Of a stretch of DNA of 12,367 bases, positions 1 to 5,974 are shown in pieces. Origin of the DNA: Haloferacaceae archaeon (GTDB taxonomy: Archaea; Halobacteriota; Halobacteria; Halobacteriales; Haloferacaceae); the NCBI GenBank assembly GCA_018609965.1, contig JAHENP010000017.1:1-12367 (forward strand). The letters are read 5' to 3'. Below the pieces are notes generated by a model that saw only the letters and a program-made list of their open reading frames with translations, was not told the origin of the DNA and did not search any database. Numbering within the stretch: the stretch's first letter is position 1; every line of letters begins with the position of its first letter. The position numbers were made by a program, and so were the translations under genes.

Positions 1-860
1 CGGAGACGCTGGGGGTCGAGTCGATGGAGCCGGACGACCGCGGCGTCCACCCGTTCCCCGGCGGCGAGACCGCCGCTCGCGACCGACTCGATAGCTGGGT
101 ATGGGAGGGGGACAATCTCCGTGAGTACAAACAGACCCGTAACGGACTGGTCGGACCGGACTACTCCTCGAAGTTCTCGCCGTACATCAACGAGGGGTGT
201 CTCTCGCCGCGGACGGTCCACGCCGCCGTCGACCGGTACGAGGAAGAGCGGGTGGCCAACGACGACACCTACTGGCTCGTGTTCGAACTGCTGTGGCGGG
301 ACTTCTTCCAGTTCCAGTTCGCCAAACACGGCGCGCAGTTCTTCGAGCGCCCGGGGATCAGAGACCGAACGGGGATCGACTGGGGGGACCCCGAGACGGA
401 GCCGACGGCCGAGCGTCGACTGCGTCGGTGGCGGGACGGCGAGACCGGGATTCCGTTCGTCGACGCGACGATGCGGGAGCTGAACCAGACGGGGTACATG
501 AGCAACCGTGGGCGACAGAACGCCGCGAGCTTCCTCGCGAACGACCTCCGTGTCGACTGGCGCCACGGGGCGGCGTACTTCGAGACGCAGTTGGTAGACT
601 ACGATCCGGCGTCGAACTACGGCAACTGGGCGTACGTCGCCGGCGTCGGCAACGACTCCCGGAACCGGTCGTTCGACGTGGTGAGCCAGGCCCAACGGTA
701 CGACCCCGACGGGGCGTTCGTCACCCACTGGCTCCCGGAACTGTCGGACGTGCCCGGCGACGCCGTCCACGAGCCGTGGACGCTGACCCCGGCAGAACAA
801 CGGCGGTACGGGGTCGAACTCGGGATCGACTACCCGAGACCGATGGTCGATCTGAGCTGA
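1..860 (+). CDS. DASH-type cryptochrome / photolyase, C-terminal part (5' end outside window)
   Basis: FAD-binding blue-light flavoprotein of the cryptochrome/photolyase superfamily; DASH members repair cyclobutane pyrimidine dimers, best in single-stranded DNA, and may also signal. The frame is open to the window edge (first whole codon at base 3), so about 285 residues are seen. The DASH family is usually near 480-500, so the N-terminal antenna-cofactor domain is missing. Counting from the Met codon at 24, visible FAD-domain motifs are PFPGGET (11-16 region), SKFSPYINEG (49-58), WRDFFQF (91-97), TGIPFVDA (141-148), NRGRQNAASF (161-170), NYGNW (198-202) and GND (209-211). The RGRQNAASFLANDL stretch and the NYGNWAYVAGVGND block are typical of DASH rather than class I CPD photolyases. 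The Met at 24 is internal. The gene converges with psmB, 53 bp away. Repair versus signalling cannot be decided from sequence. Confidence 0.93.
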   Translation, partial: ETLGVESMEPDDRGVHPFPGGETAARDRLDSWVWEGDNLREYKQTRNGLVGPDYSSKFSPYINEGCLSPRTVHAAVDRYEEERVANDDTYWLVFELLWRDFFQFQFAKHGAQFFERPGIRDRTGIDWGDPETEPTAERRLRRWRDGETGIPFVDATMRELNQTGYMSNRGRQNAASFLANDLRVDWRHGAAYFETQLVDYDPASNYGNWAYVAGVGNDSRNRSFDVVSQAQRYDPDGAFVTHWLPELSDVPGDAVHEPWTLTPAEQRRYGVELGIDYPRPMVDLS

Positions 861-913
861 GAGACGGCGATTGGTGTGTCGACCACAGGGTCGCGTCGGC
901 GACAGCGCGGCGA

Positions 914-1627
914 CTACAGGAACGCGTCGACGTCCTTCTCGCTGGTCACGTCGACACCGTCCTCGGTGACGACGGCCATGTTGACACCGTTGCCGGAGGC
1001 CGTGTCACGCTCCATCGCGGACTGGATCGCGCCGGCGGCGACCGTCTCCGCCTCGTCGACGGAGAGCCCCTCCTCGTACTGTTGTTCGAGCACACCGAGC
1101 GCGTACTGTGAGCCGGAGCCGGTGACGGTGTAGTCCTCGTAGGTCGTCCCGCCGGCCGCGTCGATCGAGTAGACGTGGCTCCCGTCGCTGTCGACGCCGC
1201 CGAGGATCGGCTGGACGATGATGAACCCACCCGACCGGAGGAGGTTGGCGGTGAGCGTCGACAACGCCTCCATGCTCATGTCCTCGCCGCGGCGGGCCTC
1301 GTAGAGCCGCACTTCCGCCTTCAGCGTCTCGATCAGGTTCTGTGCCGCGGAGACGCTGCCGGCGATCGTGAGCGCGCCGGTCGGGTGGATCTCCTCGACC
1401 TTCTGGACGTTCTTCGAGGAGACCATCGGTCCAAGCGAGGCGCGCATGTCCGTCGCCAGGACGACGCCGTCCTCGGCGACCAACCCGACGGTGGTCGTTC
1501 CGGTCTTCATCTCACCCTCCGAACTGCCGGCGCTCCGGTCGGTGTCGAACTCGCCGATCTCCGGGCCGAACACAGTCTGGTCGTCGAGATCCGGCGTCAG
1601 ATCGCCGCGATCGTTTGTTGGTCGCAT
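914..1627 (-). CDS. psmB: Proteasome beta subunit precursor
   Basis: Catalytic beta subunit of the archaeal 20S proteasome, an N-terminal nucleophile threonine protease in the cytoplasm. The product is 237 residues with a propeptide of about 43 residues. Autocleavage is expected at Gly43|Thr44 in KTG|TTTVG, making Thr44 the catalytic nucleophile. The mature Asp17 and Lys33 equivalents are visible as D60 (VVLATDMRAS) and K76 (SKNVQKVEE). GSGSQYALGVLE and the near-C-terminal SGNGVNMAVVTEDGV are also standard. The frame stays open upstream to 1768, but I choose ATG at 1627: it starts like known haloarchaeal propeptides (MRPTND... FGPEIGEF) and sits about 29 nt from a good TATA box, giving a leaderless transcript. 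The alpha subunit is not in this window. It is convergent with the cryptochrome gene. Confidence 0.97.
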   Translation of the reverse strand: MRPTNDRGDLTPDLDDQTVFGPEIGEFDTDRSAGSSEGEMKTGTTTVGLVAEDGVVLATDMRASLGPMVSSKNVQKVEEIHPTGALTIAGSVSAAQNLIETLKAEVRLYEARRGEDMSMEALSTLTANLLRSGGFIIVQPILGGVDSDGSHVYSIDAAGGTTYEDYTVTGSGSQYALGVLEQQYEEGLSVDEAETVAAGAIQSAMERDTASGNGVNMAVVTEDGVDVTSEKDVDAFL

Positions 1628-1651
1628 TGACCCAGAGTAGGTGGGCGCGGC

Positions 1652-1660
1652 GGATAAAAG
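1652..1660 (-). promoter_or_regulatory. TATA box of psmB
   Basis: Read on the minus strand the site is CTTTTATCC, centred about 29 nt upstream of the psmB ATG. At that spacing transcription would begin at or within a few bases of the start codon, so the mRNA is probably leaderless. Seen by eye; not tested experimentally. Confidence 0.6.
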
Positions 1661-1757
1661 CGTCCCTTCCGGTGGCGACGGTGTCGACTGGGCCGTACCG
1701 ACGCCGTCGGGGGGATTGTGACCGGTGACGGCGTTTCTGTGGCGCCACCTCGGCGGC

Positions 1758-2132
1758 TCACTCGACACCGCGGTCGGTCTGTGCTGTCGCCATCCAGTAG
1801 CCCGTCACCGCACCGAAGAGACAGAGCCCGACTCCGACGGCGACGGCTGCGGCGTAGCCGTCGGAGCCGAGCCCACCCGCGAGCGTGGTTCCGCCGAGCG
1901 TCAGCCCGCCGGTGAACACACCAGACGCGACGTTCCCGATGTCTCCGGTCAGGAGCGCGTCTGCTCGCGTGAGGAGGACCACCGTCGTGGCCGCGTAGAG
2001 GCCAAACACCGCAACTAGGGTGTACAGACCGGTCCCACCGGTCAGTGGTGGCCCACTGCGAATGACCGCGACGGCGACTGTGACGACCGTCGCGACGAGG
2101 GCCGCGAGTGTGTACTGTCGAGTGCGTTGCAC
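1758..2132 (-). CDS. Small multi-pass membrane protein, unrecognised
   Basis: A 124-residue hydrophobic protein that I do not recognise. It shows three to four probable transmembrane helices: about 8-25, 36-55, 67-85 (glycine/threonine-rich and the least certain) and 93-115. It ends in a short polar tail (ATAQTDRGVE). No catalytic or metal-binding motif is visible; a single Cys lies in the last helix. The frame runs upstream to 2528, but that part is arginine/proline-rich and not membrane-like. I therefore choose GTG at 2132 (reading M-QRTRQYTLAAL), which has a TATA-like box about 28 nt upstream. It lies co-directionally between the 59-residue membrane protein gene (80 bp upstream) and psmB (130 bp downstream). 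psmB has its own promoter, so a functional link with the proteasome is not implied. Confidence 0.72.
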   Translation of the reverse strand: MQRTRQYTLAALVATVVTVAVAVIRSGPPLTGGTGLYTLVAVFGLYAATTVVLLTRADALLTGDIGNVASGVFTGGLTLGGTTLAGGLGSDGYAAAVAVGVGLCLFGAVTGYWMATAQTDRGVE

Positions 2133-2153
2133 GACACATCTGTGCGACCGCCC

Positions 2154-2165
2154 GATGGTAACTCC
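2154..2165 (-). promoter_or_regulatory. TATA-like box for the 124-residue membrane protein gene
   Basis: On the minus strand GGAGTTACCATC, with the TTA core centred about 28 nt upstream of the GTG at 2132. The spacing matches the other leaderless starts here and supports that start, but the match to TTTATA is weak. Confidence 0.35.
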
Positions 2166-2212
2166 AACGGCTGGCGGGCAGTCTGGACAGACAGATCGCG
2201 AGGAGAGCCGGC

Positions 2213-2392
2213 TCAGTTCGTGTGGCGGTCGTACACCTCGTTGGCCCAGCCGACGAGTCGACCGACCGGGAGGACGACCCCCGCCCGGCGGGCGAGGAGC
2301 GCGAGCGGGAGCGTGAGAATACCGAACAACACCGTCGCCTGGTGGAGCGCGTACGTCGTGGTTCGCTGGACTGCGGTGGTGGCCTTCGTCAT
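2213..2392 (-). CDS. Small single-pass membrane protein, unrecognised (59 aa)
   Basis: A 59-residue protein beginning MTKATTAVQRTTTYALHQ. It has one hydrophobic helix at about 19-35 (TVLFGILTLPLALLA), a positively charged turn (RRAG), a short amphipathic stretch (VVLPVGRLVGWANEVYD) and a polar C-terminus. I do not recognise the family and give no function. The longer open frame to 2506 is rejected: its first 38 residues are proline/arginine-rich and cover the promoter. ATG at 2392 lies about 34 nt from an excellent TATA box, so the leader should be no more than about 8 nt. The gene is co-directional with the 124-residue membrane protein gene and psmB. The two small membrane genes could be co-transcribed, although the second also has a weak box of its own. 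Confidence 0.7.
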   Translation of the reverse strand: MTKATTAVQRTTTYALHQATVLFGILTLPLALLARRAGVVLPVGRLVGWANEVYDRHTN

Positions 2393-2403
2393 CTGCCGTG
2401 GCT

Positions 2404-2416
2404 GTCCCGGCGGGAC
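2404..2416. promoter_or_regulatory. Inverted repeat at the predicted transcription start (possible operator)
   Basis: GTCCCG-G-CGGGAC is a perfect 6-bp inverted repeat with a one-base centre. It lies between the TATA box (2421-2430) and the ATG (2392) of the 59-residue membrane protein gene. A repressor bound here would block initiation. Short GC palindromes are frequent in DNA of this composition, so position is the main argument. Confidence 0.3.
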
Positions 2417-2420
2417 GCCC

Positions 2421-2430
2421 ACATATAAAG
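2421..2430 (-). promoter_or_regulatory. TATA box of the 59-residue membrane protein gene
   Basis: On the minus strand CTTTATATGT, close to the archaeal box A consensus TTTATATA and the best TATA match on that strand in the window. It is centred about 34 nt upstream of the ATG at 2392, predicting a start site near base 2400. Confidence 0.65.
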
Positions 2431-2561
2431 CCGTCGGCGGTGTCGCGCGGTCCATCCCGGCGCTGTCTGGCGGTTTCGGTGAGCGTCGGGCGGTCGGTCG
2501 CGGCACCGGCGGCGTGGTTGTTCCTCACGGATTACGCGAGTACGACCACTGGGGGCGCCCT

Positions 2562-2573
2562 GTAAGTTATCGG
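2562..2573 (+). promoter_or_regulatory. Possible TATA-like box for the DUF555 gene
   Basis: GTAAGTTATCGG resembles the CAGTTATCGG box in front of the KaiC-like gene. It would place transcription near 2594, giving a leader of roughly 75 nt before the DUF555 ATG at 2670, which fits the Shine-Dalgarno-like sequence there. No clear box is seen at the leaderless distance. Tentative. Confidence 0.3.
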
Positions 2574-2660
2574 AATAGCAGAGACAGCGTACGCACCCGT
2601 GTCGTGTGGTCGGACCCCCCCGCGGGTCGAACCGCAAGAGTCGAAAGCCCCAGGGGCGAA

Positions 2661-2666
2661 AGGAGG
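2661..2666 (+). promoter_or_regulatory. Shine-Dalgarno-like site of the DUF555 gene
   Basis: AGGAGG followed by GGT and then ATG at 2670. It fits the archaeal 16S 3' end but the spacing is short (3 nt). It supports the ATG at 2670 over the open frame extending further upstream, and contrasts with the leaderless starts nearby. Confidence 0.45.
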
Positions 2667-2669
2667 GGT

Positions 2670-3047
2670 ATGAGCAACTATCTCGTCGCGTTGGAGGCCG
2701 CGTGGTTGGTGCGAGACGTGGAGGAAGTCGACGACGCGATCGGCGTCGCGGTCAGCGAGGCCGGTCGTCGCCTCAACGAGGCGGACAAGGAGTACGTCGA
2801 GGTGAACGTGGGTGCGACCCCGTGTCCCGCCTGTGGCGAACAGTTCGACTCCGCGTTCATCGCCGCAGAGACGGCGCTGGTGGGGCTGTTCTTGGAGATC
2901 GAGATCTACAACGCCGACAGCGAGGAACACGCCACCCGGATCGCGAAGAGTGAGGTCGGCAGTGCACTGCGCGACATCCCACTGGACGTGATCGAAGTGA
3001 TCGAGGACCCGAACCCGGACCAGGTGCCGGCCGACGAGGCCGCCTGA
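2670..3047 (+). CDS. DUF555 / UPF0212 family protein
   Basis: A 125-residue conserved archaeal protein of unknown function. The N-terminus MSNYLVALEAAWLVRDVE, the block DDAIGVAVSEAG, the CPACGEQFDSAFIAAETALVGL segment with a CxxC pair at C52/C55, and NADSEEHATRIAKSEVGSALR are the family's hallmarks. The single CxxC is half of a zinc-ribbon-like site, so metal binding, if real, may need a dimer. The last ten or so residues (PNPDQVPADEAA) are a polar tail. The ATG at 2670 is chosen because it begins the conserved core and has an AGGAGG just upstream. The gene is followed after 54 bp by the XRE-CBS regulator, which has its own strong TATA box, so the two are probably not obligately co-transcribed. 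I assign no function beyond the family. Confidence 0.9.
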   Translation: MSNYLVALEAAWLVRDVEEVDDAIGVAVSEAGRRLNEADKEYVEVNVGATPCPACGEQFDSAFIAAETALVGLFLEIEIYNADSEEHATRIAKSEVGSALRDIPLDVIEVIEDPNPDQVPADEAA

Positions 3048-3061
3048 ACAGGCTCCCCGTA

Positions 3062-3097
3062 GCCGAACGACTTATAAATTACCGCAGGTTATTCGGC
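3062..3097. promoter_or_regulatory. GCCGAA...TTCGGC inverted repeat flanking the TATA box (possible autoregulatory operator)
   Basis: GCCGAA at 3062-3067 and its exact complement TTCGGC at 3092-3097 have equivalent starts 30 bp apart, close to three helical turns, and bracket the TATA box. A dimeric helix-turn-helix protein such as the gene's own product could bind both half-sites and occlude TBP/TFB. A third GCCGAA is at 3708-3713, just after the TATA-like box of the next gene. Six-base matches can arise by chance. Confidence 0.35.
3071..3080 (+). promoter_or_regulatory. TATA box of the XRE-CBS regulator
   Basis: CTTATAAATT, a near-consensus archaeal box A, centred about 26 nt upstream of the GTG at 3102. 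It predicts a leaderless transcript and supports that GTG as the start. It sits inside the GCCGAA...TTCGGC inverted repeat. Confidence 0.7.
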
Positions 3098-3101
3098 CGA
3101 C

Positions 3102-3650
3102 GTGAATCTCCCAACCCCACAGGATCTCAACGAACGGCGCGAGGAACTGGGGCTCACGCAAAGTGAGCTGGCGGATCGGGCGGGGGTGTCACAGCCGTTG
3201 ATCGCCCGGATCGAGGGTGACGATGTCGACCCGCGGCTCTCGACACTCCGCGGGATCGTCGAGGCGCTCGACGAGGCCGAAGGCGGCGTGGTCCGTGCCG
3301 CCGACGTGATGCACGAGGGGATCGTCAGCGTCTCGCCGGACGACGCCGTCAGCGAGGCGGTCGAACTGATGAACTCCGAGGCGTACTCCCAGCTCGCGGT
3401 GTTGGACGGCGGCGTCCCCGTCGGGTCGATCTCATACAGCGACGTGAACCAGGCGGGCGGGGAGAGCGGTGAGGTCGGCCAGTTCCCGGTCAGCGCCGTG
3501 ATGAGCGAGTCGTTTCCCGGTGTCGCGCCGGACGCGACCGTCGAGGAACTCCAGAGTCTGCTCGAACACTACAAGGCGATCGTCGTCACCGACGGCGGGG
3601 AGGCCGTCGGGATCGTCACCGAGGCGGACCTGGCCGGTGTGCTCTCGTAG
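3102..3650 (+). CDS. XRE-family HTH regulator with paired CBS domains
   Basis: A 182-residue predicted transcription regulator. Residues about 9-57 form an XRE/Cro-type helix-turn-helix (RREELGLTQSELADRAGVSQPLIARIEGD; recognition helix around 28-37). Residues about 66-116 are a first CBS motif (VMHEGIVSVSPDDAVSEAVELM... GGVPVGSISYSDV). Residues about 131-182 are a second (VMSESFPGVAPDATVEELQSLL... GGEAVGIVTEADL). Paired CBS (Bateman) modules generally bind adenine nucleotides, so the protein probably couples DNA binding to an energy or nucleotide signal; the ligand cannot be read from sequence. The start is GTG at 3102, about 26 nt after a good TATA box, so initiation is probably leaderless. 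The inverted repeat around that box suggests autoregulation. The downstream histidine kinase is 81 bp away with its own promoter-like sequence. Confidence 0.92.
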   Translation: MNLPTPQDLNERREELGLTQSELADRAGVSQPLIARIEGDDVDPRLSTLRGIVEALDEAEGGVVRAADVMHEGIVSVSPDDAVSEAVELMNSEAYSQLAVLDGGVPVGSISYSDVNQAGGESGEVGQFPVSAVMSESFPGVAPDATVEELQSLLEHYKAIVVTDGGEAVGIVTEADLAGVLS

Positions 3651-3699
3651 CCACGGTCGGACGGTGGCGACTGGACACGACAGATTGTCTCGAAAAGAA

Positions 3700-3707
3700 C
3701 TTAGTTT
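3700..3707 (+). promoter_or_regulatory. TATA-like box of the 7TM histidine kinase
   Basis: CTTAGTTT, preceded by the purine-rich CGAAAAGAA that could serve as a BRE, centred about 28 nt upstream of the GTG at 3732. It predicts a leaderless transcript and supports that start. GCCGAA follows directly at 3708-3713. Confidence 0.45.
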
Positions 3708-3731
3708 GCCGAAAACGAGACGCAGACAGCA

Positions 3732-5408
3732 GTGTCGGATACGGTCACACTCAGGCTGGGTGCGGGCGTGTTGTCGGCAGTGGTGACGCTGGCGGCGGTG
3801 TGGCTGGGGGTCGTCTACGGTCGCGGCCGCGCGGGGCAGTTGTTCGCCGTCGCAGGTGGTGTCGTCTGCGCGTGGTCACTGACGCTCGTCGGGGTCGTGG
3901 TGGCGCCGACGGGGGTGCGCCCGACGCTGTTCCTGCTCGCGTGGGTGTTCCAGTGGGGTGGGTTGGTGAGTTGGTTCCTCTTCCTCTCGGAGTACGCCGG
4001 CGCGAGCCGGTGGCGGGACCACCGCGTCCAGGCCGCACTTGGGGTGACGTTGTCCGCCGCCGTCGTCGCCATCGCGACCACCCGATCACACGGGCTCGTG
4101 TTTGCCGACCTGCGGGTGACGCCGGCCGGCCACGTCGCCTTCGAGCGTGGCGTGGGCTACGCGGTGTTGTCAGTCCCGGCGACGGTGTTGCTCGCCGGGA
4201 TCTTGTGGTTGCTCGCCCGGTTGGCGCTCCGCTCCCGGCGGGAGAGCCGCCGGCAGTCGTCGTTGTTGGCGGTCGCGGTCGCGGTGCCGGTGGGGCTGTG
4301 GCTGTTGCGGCTCTCGGGGGTGTTCGGGGCGGGGTGGCTCAGCTACCTCGCCGTCGGCAACGCCGTCCAGATGGGGGTGGTCGCCGCCGGACTGTACGGC
4401 GGGCGACTGCTCAGGCTGACACCAGTGACGCGGGCGACGGTGTTGTCTGCGCTGCCGGACCCGATTCTCGTCGTCGACGACGGTCGCGTCGTCGACTACA
4501 ACGAGGCCACACGCGAGGTGTTTCCGGCCGTCGAGACCGGCCGACGACTCGCGGCGGTCGCCCCCGCGTTAGTCGACGACGAGTCGGTGCCGGTGCCGGC
4601 GGGGCTGGTCGACCGTGTCGAGCAGTCTGTCGACGGCGAGCCGCGTTCGTTGGTCGTCTCACACACGACCGTCGGCGACACCGCCGCCGTCGTCGCCCTC
4701 CGGGACGTGACGGCCGCAGAGTCGTACGCGGCGGATCTGGAACGACAGACCGAACAGCTCGACCGGTTCGCCTCCGTCGTGAGTCACGACCTCCGCAACC
4801 CGATCTCGGTCGTCCAGGCGCACGTCGAGGTGGCCCAGGCGGAGACGGACGACGAGGAGGTGGCGTCGTTTCTCGCGAACGCAGAAGAGGCCACCCGCCG
4901 GATGACGGAGATCATCGACGACGCGCTCACGCTGGCCGACGAGGGAGAGGTGGTCGACGAGACGGAGCCGGTCGCCGTCGGCGAGATCGCCCAGCAGTCG
5001 TGGGGGACGGTCGACACCCGGGGCGCGACGCTCCGGACGCCGACCGACAGGGTCGTCGCCGCCGACCCCGGGCGGCTCCGGTCGGCCTTCGAGAACCTGT
5101 TCCGCAACGCCGTCGAACACGGCCGCGAGGAGCCGGCGGCGCTGACGGTCACGGTCGAGACGACACCCAGCGGGTTCGCCGTCGCCGACGACGGCGCCGG
5201 TATCGACGCCGACGGCGACACCGTGTTCAACGAGGGGTACAGCACCGCCGACAGCGGCACCGGTCTCGGCTTGTCGATCGTCCGGTCGGTCGCGCGGGCG
5301 CACGGCGGCGACGTGCGGCTCGCCGACGGCGACGGCGGCGCACGGTTCGAGTTCACCGGGTTCCGGATCGTCGAGACACAGCCGGACGGGCGGGCCGTCG
5401 CCGAGTGA
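3732..5408 (+). CDS. Membrane sensor histidine kinase (7TM - PAS-like - HisKA - HATPase_c)
   Basis: A 558-residue two-component sensor kinase. The N-terminal ~225 residues hold seven hydrophobic helices (about 9-30, 34-58, 65-87, 99-118, 140-165, 178-195, 201-223), matching the N-terminal 7TM sensor module common in haloarchaeal kinases. A PAS-like domain follows at about 233-330 (ALPDPILVVDDGRVVDYNEATREVFP). The DHp H-box is ASVVSHDLRNPISVV with phospho-accepting H352. The ATPase domain looks intact: N-box NLFRNAVEH with N459, G1 DDGAG at 486-490, G2 GTGLGL at 509-514. It should therefore be an active autokinase at the membrane; its ligand is unknown. No partner response regulator is encoded adjacently; the nearest regulator is the XRE-CBS gene upstream, which is not a receiver protein. 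The start is GTG at 3732, from the TATA-like box about 28 nt upstream. The gene ends 33 bp from the convergent acidic repeat protein. Confidence 0.93.
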   Translation: MSDTVTLRLGAGVLSAVVTLAAVWLGVVYGRGRAGQLFAVAGGVVCAWSLTLVGVVVAPTGVRPTLFLLAWVFQWGGLVSWFLFLSEYAGASRWRDHRVQAALGVTLSAAVVAIATTRSHGLVFADLRVTPAGHVAFERGVGYAVLSVPATVLLAGILWLLARLALRSRRESRRQSSLLAVAVAVPVGLWLLRLSGVFGAGWLSYLAVGNAVQMGVVAAGLYGGRLLRLTPVTRATVLSALPDPILVVDDGRVVDYNEATREVFPAVETGRRLAAVAPALVDDESVPVPAGLVDRVEQSVDGEPRSLVVSHTTVGDTAAVVALRDVTAAESYAADLERQTEQLDRFASVVSHDLRNPISVVQAHVEVAQAETDDEEVASFLANAEEATRRMTEIIDDALTLADEGEVVDETEPVAVGEIAQQSWGTVDTRGATLRTPTDRVVAADPGRLRSAFENLFRNAVEHGREEPAALTVTVETTPSGFAVADDGAGIDADGDTVFNEGYSTADSGTGLGLSIVRSVARAHGGDVRLADGDGGARFEFTGFRIVETQPDGRAVAE

Positions 5409-5441
5409 GGCCATCCGCGGACGCGGTGTCCGACGGTCTCG

Positions 5442-5870
5442 TCACTCCCGGTCGTCGTCCAACAGTTCTACGTCGGTTGCCGGCTCCGACTCGAACACCG
5501 AGTCCGTGGCGCGTTCTGCGAGCGGGCGGTCGTCAGTCGGCTCCGTGGTGTCGCTGGTCGGCTCCGTCGCGTCGTCGGCCGCCGTTGTCGACGCGTTGCC
5601 CGGCTCCGTCGCGTCGTCGGCCGCCGTTGTCGGCGCGTCGCCCGGCTCCGTCGTGTCGTCGGCCGCCGTTGTCGGCGCGTCGCCCGCCTGTGTGGAGTCG
5701 CCTGCACGCTGTCGAGCGCGGGCTCGTTCGTCGTGTGGGCGACGGACAGTCTCGTCGGTGTCGTCCGTCTCGGCTGTACCGTTCGTCTCGTCTGCGCGGT
5801 CCGCGTCGTCGAACAGTTCGCGTGCGACCGTTTCGCGGAGTCGGTGGGTCGGTGTCGGGCCGATGTGCAC
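5442..5870 (-). CDS. Acidic, repeat-containing hypothetical protein
   Basis: A 142-residue hydrophilic protein that I do not recognise. The N-terminal ~25 residues (MHIGPTPTHRLRETVARELFDD) could form an ordered helix. The rest is rich in Asp, Thr, Ala and Glu and probably disordered. Residues about 63-104 are three 14-residue repeats of the type GDAPTTAADDxTEP (the third begins GNAS), followed by degenerate half-units (TSDTTEP, TDDRP). The C-terminus is strongly acidic (DVELLDDDRE). No signal peptide or membrane helix is seen. The start is GTG at 5870: a stop lies two codons upstream and a TATA-like box sits about 28 nt away. The coding case rests on that start, the acidic composition expected of a halophile, and in-frame repeats. 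It is convergent with the 7TM kinase (33 bp) and divergent from the MATE gene (104 bp). Confidence 0.66.
   Translation of the reverse strand: MHIGPTPTHRLRETVARELFDDADRADETNGTAETDDTDETVRRPHDERARARQRAGDSTQAGDAPTTAADDTTEPGDAPTTAADDATEPGNASTTAADDATEPTSDTTEPTDDRPLAERATDSVFESEPATDVELLDDDRE
5566..5691. repeat. Three tandem 42-bp repeats inside the acidic protein gene
   Basis: Units at 5566-5607, 5608-5649 and 5650-5691. All share the core GTCGTCGGCCGCCGTTGTCG. Units 1 and 2 differ at only two positions; unit 3 diverges in its last few bases. The period is a multiple of three and encodes the 14-residue repeats, so copy-number changes keep the frame. A half-unit lies at about 5545-5565. The near-identity suggests recent duplication. 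Confidence 0.88.
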
Positions 5871-5893
5871 ACACTACCCACGGCGTGGACGCG

Positions 5894-5904
5894 CCTGTAT
5901 CTGT
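5894..5904 (-). promoter_or_regulatory. TATA-like box of the acidic repeat protein gene
   Basis: On the minus strand ACAGATACAGG, centred about 28 nt upstream of the GTG at 5870, consistent with a leaderless start. The match to box A is weak. Confidence 0.3.
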
Positions 5905-5974
5905 CTCCGTCCGTGCCGGCTGTCGTGTCTCGTGATCCGACAGTTCCTTGCGGCTCCCGGCCCAGTCAGTGGTA

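Noticed and set aside
1628..1768. Longer start for psmB
   Set aside because: The extra 47 residues cover the TATA box and do not resemble haloarchaeal PsmB propeptides; ATG at 1627 fits both family and promoter.
2127..2669. Upstream extension of the DUF555 gene
   Set aside because: The added 181 residues are Arg/Pro-rich, overlap the small membrane gene antisense and contain its promoter; the family core begins at 2670.
4659..5414. 251-codon open frame on the minus strand
   Set aside because: Antisense to the HisKA/ATPase half of the kinase; composition is typical of a high-GC shadow with no recognisable domain.
5566..5691. CRISPR array
   Set aside because: The 42-bp units are directly abutting with no spacers, and they keep the codon frame of the acidic protein.
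3800..5935. 711-codon open frame on the + strand
   Set aside because: It lies in another frame over the 7TM kinase and beyond. Its translation is almost wholly Arg/Gly/Ala/Pro, a GC-rich shadow, while the overlapping kinase has every expected motif.
5948..5974. TTG start for the MATE gene
   Set aside because: TTG starts are uncommon and the nine extra residues add nothing recognisable; GTG at 5975 gives the usual N-terminus, although neither has a decisive promoter.
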